Assembly: GCA_018694455.1 (NCBI GenBank)
Contig: JABHNP010000344.1
Location: 1-17,844, forward strand
Direction of reading: 5' to 3'
DNA from: Planctomycetaceae bacterium
Lineage (GTDB): Bacteria > Planctomycetota > Planctomycetia > Pirellulales > UBA1268
DNA: 17,844 bases
Every line of letters starts with the position of its first letter. The stretch's first letter is position 1. Below the pieces are notes generated by a model. That model did not search any database. It saw only the letters and a list, made by a program, of their open reading frames with translations, and had not been told where the DNA came from. The position numbers and the translations under genes were made by a program. Of this stretch, positions 8,030 through 13,883 are shown one piece after another.

Positions 8030-8483
8030 CCGCCCCGCCGGTTTACAAACAGTGAAGGAAATGTAGCCCTTGAGTAAATTGACATTCAGTGCTGCTTTTA
8101 GAAAAATTCACCGCAAACTGAATATCAATTACTTAAAGACTAGCAATCTTACTCTTCCAGACCAGAACGACGTCTTGGATCATGAAGAACAAGAGTATAG
8201 TGCGGAACAAACCACACACTTATCTCGATGAATGTAGAGTGCAATGGGTGGCGTTGTCAAACTGCCAATTCTGCCCAAGCTTCCCGGCCTCACTCTCACA
8301 AAGCTTGGCCTTGACACTAACCCCACTTGCAAAATATTCACCCTCTTCTGATACCCGGGCCCTTTTGGGCCGAAAACCGATTTTTCAAACTGGAGAGCCC
8401 GTATCAAACATGACGATTTACACCTTTAAAGGGCAGATCTTCTGCCAAAATAAGCCCTGCTGAATAGTGGAGACAATGAAGCA
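8030..8483. other. Intergenic region between divergent tex and the aminotransferase gene
   Basis: There are 454 bases without a convincing gene. The two open frames inside (about 8180-8407 minus and 8182-8463 plus) are low-complexity and overlap each other. Visible structure is a 14-bp inverted repeat at 8077-8130, the arms CCAAGCTT/AAGCTTGG at 8275-8282 and 8301-8308, and a small GC hairpin GGCCC-TTTT-GGGCC at 8358-8371. A TTGACA (8311-8316) lies 18 bp before TATTCA (8335-8340), which could be a weak promoter for the plus-strand gene. It probably holds both promoters; a small RNA cannot be excluded. Confidence 0.5.
8077..8130 (-). repeat. Long inverted repeat in the tex leader
   Basis: AATTGACATTCAGT (8077-8090) and ACTGAATATCAATT (8117-8130) are 14-base arms that pair except at one position, around a 26-base loop. 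In minus-strand RNA that position is a G:U wobble, so all 14 pairs can form. In plus-strand RNA it is an A:C mismatch. The element lies 48 bp upstream of the tex ATG. No U-run follows it toward tex, which argues against a simple terminator. Confidence 0.55.
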
Positions 8484-9776
8484 ATGACATCCGGCCCTCG
8501 TTCAGACTCACCCGAAAAGCTATCGGACTCAACAGGCTTTCTCCCAAACGTTCCTCTCCTCGCAATAGATCGCCAGAATGGCCCACTTCGAGAGCAGTTT
8601 CGTCAAGTCATGGATGATGTCTGTGATTCAGGCCGTTTCGTTCTTGGACCAGATGTCACAGCTCTAGAGGATGAACTTTCAACGATCTTAGGTGTCCCAC
8701 ATGTTATTGGCTGCGCATCAGGGAGTGATTCTCTCTTACTTGCACTGATGGCCCTCAACATCAAGCCTGGTGAAGAAGTCATCCTCCCAAGCTATACATT
8801 TTTCGCAACAGCAAGCGCTGTAACACGGCTCGGTGGCGTACCAATATTCGCTGATATTGATCCCAGCACATTCCTCATTGATCCAGATGACATTCGTCGT
8901 CGAATCACTTCTCGAACACGCGCTATTATCCCCGTGCATCTCTTTGGACAAACTGTTGATATGGATGCGATCCTGCCTATTGCGAAGCAAGCAGGACTTC
9001 CTATTATCGAAGATGCGGCTCAGTCGGTTCTATCAACTTGGCACGGAAAGTGTAGTGGAGGACTCGGTGATATAGGATGCTTCAGTTTTTACCCGACAAA
9101 AAACCTTGGTGGATTTGGTGACGGAGGCTTTCTCACAACTACACGTGATGATCTCGCCGAATCGCTCCGAAAACTCAGGGTCCACGGCATGGAGCCTCGT
9201 TATTATCACGATGTTGTTGGTATCAATAGTCGACTTGACTCACTTCAAGCCGCTGTTCTGCGCATCAAACTTCCACTTTTGGATGACTGGACGAATCAAC
9301 GAGCACAGAATGCTATTCGATATACAGAAATGTTTAATCATTGTGAACTTAATGATGCTATTACGTCACCAAAAATTGATACACGCGGAAGACACGTATG
9401 GAACCAGTACATTATTCGTGTTGCAGATGGAAAACGAGATGCCCTGCGAGAGCATTTAAAGGCATCTGGTGTTGGGACAGAAATTTATTACCCTGTTCCA
9501 CTTCACTTACAAAAATGCTTTGATAATTTCGGCTGGAAAATGGGAGATCTTCCTATCACGGAATACGCTGCAAAAGAAACACTCGCACTTCCGATTTTTG
9601 CCGAACTTACACCGGTAGAGCAAGCTACGGTTGTTGGAAGAATAGCAGAATTCTTCGGCAAACCACCCGTACCGGAAGAATTTGAATGCATGGAAAAAGG
9701 CTCTGATACGCTTGGTCAACCACGACATGTTCAGCGAACTGGACTTATTGGTCGTGCTGACGACGTCCGGTGCTAG
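8484..9776 (+). CDS. DegT/DnrJ/EryC1-family PLP-dependent sugar aminotransferase
   Basis: The family transfers an amino group, usually from glutamate, to nucleotide-linked keto sugars used in surface polysaccharides or glycans. The 430-residue protein has the fold-type I signature: a GSDS cofactor-phosphate region (80-83), a TFFATASA segment (105-112), the ring-binding aspartate in EDAAQ (176-180), and the Schiff-base lysine K206 in FYPTKNLGG. The glycine-rich GDGG and the HGMEPRYYHD..G.NSRLD block follow. The body starts at about residue 23 (VPLLAIDRQ), so there is a 22-residue leader peptide region. A roughly 35-residue polar tail follows the usual end near 395. GGAG (8469-8472) lies 11 nt before the ATG. 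No other sugar-nucleotide gene is nearby, so the substrate cannot be named. It converges on the topoisomerase gene with 47 bp between them. Confidence 0.92.
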   Translation: MTSGPRSDSPEKLSDSTGFLPNVPLLAIDRQNGPLREQFRQVMDDVCDSGRFVLGPDVTALEDELSTILGVPHVIGCASGSDSLLLALMALNIKPGEEVILPSYTFFATASAVTRLGGVPIFADIDPSTFLIDPDDIRRRITSRTRAIIPVHLFGQTVDMDAILPIAKQAGLPIIEDAAQSVLSTWHGKCSGGLGDIGCFSFYPTKNLGGFGDGGFLTTTRDDLAESLRKLRVHGMEPRYYHDVVGINSRLDSLQAAVLRIKLPLLDDWTNQRAQNAIRYTEMFNHCELNDAITSPKIDTRGRHVWNQYIIRVADGKRDALREHLKASGVGTEIYYPVPLHLQKCFDNFGWKMGDLPITEYAAKETLALPIFAELTPVEQATVVGRIAEFFGKPPVPEEFECMEKGSDTLGQPRHVQRTGLIGRADDVRC

Positions 9777-9823
9777 CAACAAATTGGAAGACAACGACTT
9801 GGCGGGCGATAAAAAGCCTTCCT

Positions 9824-10978
9824 TTAATCCAACCAGTCATGATCAGCTAATCGTTCTGGTGTATAAACCTCAGTTACATAGCTAATATCTTTCGAGATCA
9901 ATGACTCCACTTCAAGCTTAAAGCCATTGGAGAGCATCTTGTAGATTTCTTTTTGCCATGCCTTCTTCGCAGCAAACCACGGATAGGCAGCGATCTGCTT
10001 TGCTCTTTTTACGTCTGAGTCACTAAGCGCAATTTGAACGCTTGGAGCAAGTTGACATTTCTCATAGTCAATCGATCGCAACCCGAGAAACTTTGCTGAT
10101 GGAATTGCCATCCGCTTCGACTCATAAGCAAGATTAATTGAACCCTGTTTCAGTACAGAATAAATGTAATATCCCCAAGGATCGTTATCGAGCAGGCAGT
10201 ATACTGGAAGTTTGAGCTCATGGTGAAGACGATATAGCATTCGACGCACACCTCGAGGTGGTTGTCCGCCACCGTGGGTCAAAAGGCAGTTGTGCTTCCT
10301 CCAAAACTTATCCTCATTGAAACGTCGCCATACTGTATCTTTCTCGACATGAAGAATAAATTTTGCAGTACATTTCTTGAAACTAATGACCTCTTCTTCA
10401 ACAATTGAAGGAATACTGTACCCACCTGACCCCATTCTGGAGCAGTCAATTTCATCTCCAGAATCAATCAGCGTAATTGGGCCAACCATTCCACCGCGAT
10501 TACTTGCATAGACGTGCAGCTGCTCTCGGAGACTCTCAAGCGTCACTTCAAGATCTTCGATAATTGGATCACATTCGTCTTGTCCGCCGAACGTTTCTTC
10601 GCGTGTCCCCTCAATAGTGTGCTTTAGAAGATAGTACAGCCCTCGAATGCTGGTTGTCTTTTGCTGGTCGATAAGTGACTTGCAACCGGTTGCTACAAGA
10701 AGCGTTTGCATATAGCTTTTTGCTTGACTCAGATTAAAAAGATGTCGTCGATTCTTCTGACCACCCATTTCGATAATTTTTCGTGATTTATTGAACCGAA
10801 CATTCGAGAGACTCCGAGTTGGAATATCAAGATGTGGATCACGTCGCTTTTCGGCCGCCTTCTCGACCTCATCCGCTAAGCCAACAATGAGTTTCCGAGT
10901 TTTCTTATCGATTGCGGGCAAGGTGGCAGTTGTACTCGTACTGCGGGAACTGGTTCGCTTAATTATTTTTTTCGCCAT
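9824..10978 (-). CDS. top6A: DNA topoisomerase VI subunit A (Spo11-like, TOPRIM)
   Basis: Topoisomerase VI is a type IIB enzyme, an A2B2 complex in which A makes the DNA break and B is the ATPase. The 384-residue protein shows both catalytic parts of A. R112-GLYY in the winged-helix domain supplies the active tyrosine, with Y116 the expected nucleophile by analogy to Spo11. The TOPRIM metal site is E212 (VEKD) with D264 and D266 (LLDNDPWG). The stretch THGGGQPPRGVRRML (234-248) matches the conserved region between them. The first 25 residues are basic and Ser/Thr-rich. The family is mainly archaeal and eukaryotic and sporadic in bacteria. A top6B gene often precedes top6A, but here a 99-residue unknown gene and tRNA-His lie upstream. 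The ATG at 10978 is preceded by CTAGG. Whether it acts with a distant B subunit is unknown. Confidence 0.93.
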   Translation of the reverse strand: MAKKIIKRTSSRSTSTTATLPAIDKKTRKLIVGLADEVEKAAEKRRDPHLDIPTRSLSNVRFNKSRKIIEMGGQKNRRHLFNLSQAKSYMQTLLVATGCKSLIDQQKTTSIRGLYYLLKHTIEGTREETFGGQDECDPIIEDLEVTLESLREQLHVYASNRGGMVGPITLIDSGDEIDCSRMGSGGYSIPSIVEEEVISFKKCTAKFILHVEKDTVWRRFNEDKFWRKHNCLLTHGGGQPPRGVRRMLYRLHHELKLPVYCLLDNDPWGYYIYSVLKQGSINLAYESKRMAIPSAKFLGLRSIDYEKCQLAPSVQIALSDSDVKRAKQIAAYPWFAAKKAWQKEIYKMLSNGFKLEVESLISKDISYVTEVYTPERLADHDWLD

Positions 10979-11127
10979 GATGCCTAGCCTGCAAATTGCC
11001 TTGGGGAGAAATGCCCGTGAGATAAGATTCCCACTTTTATACCCTATCGAGATTCACCAATGGTTGTCAGGCTATACAAACACGAAATGATGCGCGAAGC
11101 AACTAGTATTGCTATTTAGCTCCACGT

Positions 11128-11427
11128 TCATGAGTCCAGAGTGCGTCCGGCACGAGCTTTTGAAGCGAGATGAAAAGCCGACATCATGTCGTACGAAGTA
11201 ATTTCACAGAGTAGCTCTGTAACTTTTTCATAAACCTCTGGATTCAGAAGAGGTTCAACCTCTTTCATGAGGTTTACTACACGTTTTTCCTGTAACTCAA
11301 GTTCCTCTCGCTCTACTTTTCGATCAGCGAGCACATCATTAAAAGAATCTAGTTTACGAGCATATTCAGTTAACAAAGGTGAGTCGGTGGCCGCATCGAA
11401 CCACGGACGGTAAATAGGTTTCGGCAT
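11128..11427 (-). CDS. Small helical protein of unknown function downstream of tRNA-His
   Basis: I do not recognise this 99-residue protein. It starts with an aromatic/proline-rich stretch (PIYRPWFDA, residues 4-12). A long charged segment follows, rich in Glu, Lys, Arg and Leu (about 20-75), and probably forms alpha-helices or a short coiled coil. It ends in a basic ARAGRTLDS tail. No membrane segment, signal peptide or metal motif is visible. The frame stays open upstream through the tRNA gene, so the ATG at 11427, the first after the tRNA, is chosen. It begins 24 bp after the tRNA on the same strand and ends 149 bp before top6A, so all three could share a transcript. No strong ribosome binding site is seen. 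The codon usage and protein-like composition support a real gene, but only moderately. Confidence 0.65.
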   Translation of the reverse strand: MPKPIYRPWFDAATDSPLLTEYARKLDSFNDVLADRKVEREELELQEKRVVNLMKEVEPLLNPEVYEKVTELLCEITSYDMMSAFHLASKARAGRTLDS

Positions 11428-11451
11428 AATTAAACCCGTATAGAGAAGAAG

Positions 11452-11526
11452 GGTGGATGACGGGGCTCGAACCCGCGACCTTCGGTACCACAAACCGACG
11501 CTCTAACCAACTGAGCTACAACCACC
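11452..11526 (-). tRNA. tRNA-His (anticodon GTG)
   Basis: The reverse strand folds as a complete cloverleaf. The acceptor arm is GTGGTTG/CATCCAC with a U:U mismatch at 5:68. The D arm is GCTC/GAGC. The anticodon stem TCGGT/ACCGA is perfect, with loop TTGTGGT (anticodon GTG). The T arm is GCGGG/CCCGT with loop TTCGAGC. An extra genome-encoded G at position -1 (11526) faces C73 (11452), the identity signature of bacterial tRNA-His. The 3' CCA is not encoded. Confidence 0.96.
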
Positions 11527-11538
11527 ATATCAGCTCTG

Positions 11539-11547
11539 ATTCTACCA
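11539..11547 (-). promoter_or_regulatory. Probable extended -10 promoter element for tRNA-His
   Basis: On the minus strand TGGTAGAAT reads as an extended -10: a TGn element plus TAGAAT, five of six matches to TATAAT. It ends 12 bp before the G-1 of the tRNA, which would place the start of transcription a few bases before the mature 5' end. No good -35 box is seen, which an extended -10 can tolerate. Confidence 0.4.
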
Positions 11548-11618
11548 AACTTTCATCTGAAAACAGCCAGCGCCCGCCCTTTTCTGGCAGTATAAAAATC
11601 TGGCATTCCCATGGAAGG

Positions 11619-11666
11619 ATTGAATCGTTTCAATGAGCCCTGTAAAAACAGCGGTCGTCGCTGTTT
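11619..11666. repeat. Two inverted repeats upstream of the E2-like gene
   Basis: ATTGAA-TCGT-TTCAAT occupies 11619-11634. A perfect 8-bp pair AAACAGCG/CGCTGTTT with a five-base spacer (GTCGT) occupies 11646-11666, ending 30 bp before the ATG at 11697. They may be operator half-sites or a leader hairpin; nothing else marks a promoter here. Confidence 0.35.
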
Positions 11667-11696
11667 CCCGGCCCGTGACCCGGTTGTTTTGTCCTT

Positions 11697-12482
11697 ATGC
11701 AACATTCTCCTGTTAATACCGCACCCTGTAATGGACACCGTGGCTGCGTTGCAGATATTGCAATGCTGGCAAGGGATATACCCCTATTTCCCGTTGACCG
11801 TTGGTGCAACCTGGCTGACCTCGCTGAGGCTAGATCAGCCAGCCAACACCGTATTGGCTGGGCAGCCATTTTCTTAAAAGCTTATGGCAAAGTTGTTCAA
11901 GAAACGCCTGCACTAAGAAGCTGGTTCTTGCCTGGCTTATGGCCACGCATTGCAACTACAAATCAAAATGTTGCAACACTGGCAATTAATAGAACTGATA
12001 ATAACAGTGAACAACTTTATTGGGCTCGTCTTCATCAACCAGAAACAAATTCGCTTATTGAGATTCAACATTTTATCGACAATTGCTGCAATGGCCCAAT
12101 CGAGGAACTATTTAAACGACAGCGTGAACTTGAACTGCTGCCTGGTTTTCTCAGAAAAGCGGTCCTGCGATGGAATCATCGGTCGGGATCTCATAAACGC
12201 TGCTCTCGTATTGGCACATTTAGCCTCTCGACACTTGCAGGTTACGGTGCAAGCAATCACTTTCATCCAACACTTTGCACAACTAGTATTTCATACCGTC
12301 CAATCGAGGCTGATGGTAGGTGCTTAATAACTCTTATCGCTGACCATCGCGTTATCGATGGCGCTGTCGTAGCACGAAGCTTAGCTCATCTTGAAAAAGT
12401 TCTCCGGCAAGAGATTATTCCTGAACTTCGCTCGCAGAAGAATCTGCTTGCAACTGATGCGACTCCCTTAAACGCCGCCTGA
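11697..12482 (+). CDS. Stand-alone 2-oxoacid dehydrogenase E2-like acyltransferase domain
   Basis: The 261-residue protein resembles only the catalytic domain of dihydrolipoyl acyltransferases (E2), which share the chloramphenicol acetyltransferase fold. The region near 172-182 (GTFSLSTLAG) corresponds to the GTFTISNLG strand of E2. DHRVIDG (216-222) is the active-site motif, supplying H217 and D221. It is followed by the usual ARSLAHLEKVL helix. There is no lipoyl domain and no E1/E3-binding domain, and no E1 or E3 gene nearby, so it is unlikely to work in a normal dehydrogenase complex. It may acylate another substrate or be a structural relative. An in-frame stop at 11676-11678 makes the ATG at 11697 the only available start, though it lacks a ribosome binding site. 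Its last 68 bp overlap the end of rarA on the other strand. Confidence 0.75.
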   Translation: MQHSPVNTAPCNGHRGCVADIAMLARDIPLFPVDRWCNLADLAEARSASQHRIGWAAIFLKAYGKVVQETPALRSWFLPGLWPRIATTNQNVATLAINRTDNNSEQLYWARLHQPETNSLIEIQHFIDNCCNGPIEELFKRQRELELLPGFLRKAVLRWNHRSGSHKRCSRIGTFSLSTLAGYGASNHFHPTLCTTSISYRPIEADGRCLITLIADHRVIDGAVVARSLAHLEKVLRQEIIPELRSQKNLLATDATPLNAA

Positions 12483-13770
12483 TTTCAGCCACCCGTTCTC
12501 CAAGGTCGCGTTCTAAGCCACGATTAGTAGGCTGATAATAATATCGTTCAACACCCAGATAATCTTGTTTTGCAATCGCATCAGGAGTGTCATGGGCATA
12601 GGCGTATCCTTCACCACGACCAAGTCTTTTCGCTCCGGCGTAATGTTTATCCTGCAAGTGTCTCGGCACTGGCAAAATAGCTTTTTCACGAACATCATGA
12701 CGAGCTTCTGCAATAGCTCTAGTGCATGCGTTACTTTTCGGGGCTAGCGCTAGATATGAAACAGCTTGTGCAAGCGCAAGCTGGCATTCCGGCAGGCCTA
12801 CAAATTCAATCGCTTGCATGGCGGCTGTTGCAACAAGAAGTGACCGAGGGTCTGCATTACCGATATCTTCGCTTGCCAAGATAACTAAGCGTCGGGACAA
12901 AAAGCGGACATCTTCGCCCCCTTCAAGCATGCGTGCGAGCCAATACATTCCTGCATCTACATCACTGCCCCGGACACTCTTAATCAGCGCACTTGCACAG
13001 TCATAGTGCGTATCTCCAGAATCGTACACGATCGCTTTTCGTTGAACACTCTCACAAGCCAGCTCTTTTGTGAAGATTAATGGACGGTCGCTCGATGAAA
13101 GCACTCCGACCTCAAGCCCACCGAGCGCTCGACGAGCATCACCATCAGCCGTTTCCACAAGAAAGTCGAGGGCCTCCGAATCCAACTGAATATCCTGTAA
13201 TCCAAACCCGTTTATCTTGTCATTCACTGCATGTTGAATAATTAATTTTATATCTTCTGGAAGCAGTGCCTGAAGTTCAAAGATGCGACTCCTGCTTACC
13301 AGCGCAGGAGTGAGTGCAAAAAATGGATTTTGGGTTGTTGCTCCAATCAAGGATATAACACCACTTTCAACGTCTGGCAGAAGAACATCTTGCTGTGATT
13401 TATTAAACCGATGAATTTCATCGATAAATAGACATGTCCGACAGGCATCATCCTCCAATCGACGACGTGCACTCTCAATGACATCACGGAGATCTTTCAC
13501 ACCAGACGCTGTTGCAGAGAGTTCGACAAATCGCCTCTTCGTCTCGGTAGCAATAATTTCACCGAGAGTTGTCTTGCCGACCCCAGGCGGGCCATAGAGA
13601 ATGATTGATTCAAGCCTATCTGCCTCGATTAAGCGTCTCAATAGTTTCCCCGGGCCGACGATCTGCTGCTGCCCAACATAATCATCCAACCGTCGAGGCC
13701 TCATTCGAGCTGCAAGAGGTGCTACCCGCTCAATATTCTCTTTTCGCTTCGCACTAAATAAATCGGGCAT
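12415..13770 (-). CDS. rarA: Replication-associated recombination protein A (MgsA/WRNIP1-type AAA+ ATPase)
   Basis: RarA is a clamp-loader-like AAA+ ATPase that acts at stalled replication forks. The 451-residue protein has the family length. It opens with PLAARMRPRRLDDYVGQ (18-34), followed by Walker A GPPGVGKTT (60-68), Walker B and its extension IDEIHRFNKSQQD (116-128), sensor 1 GATTQNPFF (143-151) and the SRSRIF arginine-finger region (159-164). The C-terminal tetramerisation part includes RMLEGGEDVRFLSRRL and ASEDIGNADP. The frame stays open to 13842, but the ATG at 13770 gives the standard MPDLF start and follows AAGGTG. The variable last 20 residues overlap the E2-like gene, which runs convergently. 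It is divergent from ubiD with 113 bp between starts. Confidence 0.95.
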   Translation of the reverse strand: MPDLFSAKRKENIERVAPLAARMRPRRLDDYVGQQQIVGPGKLLRRLIEADRLESIILYGPPGVGKTTLGEIIATETKRRFVELSATASGVKDLRDVIESARRRLEDDACRTCLFIDEIHRFNKSQQDVLLPDVESGVISLIGATTQNPFFALTPALVSRSRIFELQALLPEDIKLIIQHAVNDKINGFGLQDIQLDSEALDFLVETADGDARRALGGLEVGVLSSSDRPLIFTKELACESVQRKAIVYDSGDTHYDCASALIKSVRGSDVDAGMYWLARMLEGGEDVRFLSRRLVILASEDIGNADPRSLLVATAAMQAIEFVGLPECQLALAQAVSYLALAPKSNACTRAIAEARHDVREKAILPVPRHLQDKHYAGAKRLGRGEGYAYAHDTPDAIAKQDYLGVERYYYQPTNRGLERDLGERVAEIRRRLRESHQLQADSSASEVQE

Positions 13771-13870
13771 ACTCAACACCTTATCCTTATCATAAGTCTC
13801 AATGATTTTGAGAATAAACACATCCGACCAGATTATGCACACGACAAAACGTATTTGACGCTACCATAGA

Positions 13871-13878
13871 TAAGGAGG
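13871..13878 (+). promoter_or_regulatory. Strong ribosome binding site of ubiD
   Basis: TAAGGAGG lies five bases before the ATG at 13884. It is the best Shine-Dalgarno sequence in the window and fixes the ubiD start. Confidence 0.85.
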
Positions 13879-13883
13879 ATTGC

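Noticed and set aside
8180..8463. Opposed open frames of 75 and 93 codons in the tex-aminotransferase gap
   Set aside because: They overlap on opposite strands, have no domain-like composition and no ribosome binding sites.
8476..8487. Three-codon upstream frame (ATG AAG CAA TGA) overlapping the aminotransferase start
   Set aside because: The GGAG is only three bases from its ATG, too close to be used, so translational coupling is not supported.
11553..11877. Three overlapping open frames near the start of the E2-like gene
   Set aside because: They are out of frame with or antisense to the better supported E2-like gene.
13771..13842. Upstream ATG extending rarA by 24 residues
   Set aside because: The internal ATG has a good ribosome binding site and the family's standard MPDLF start.
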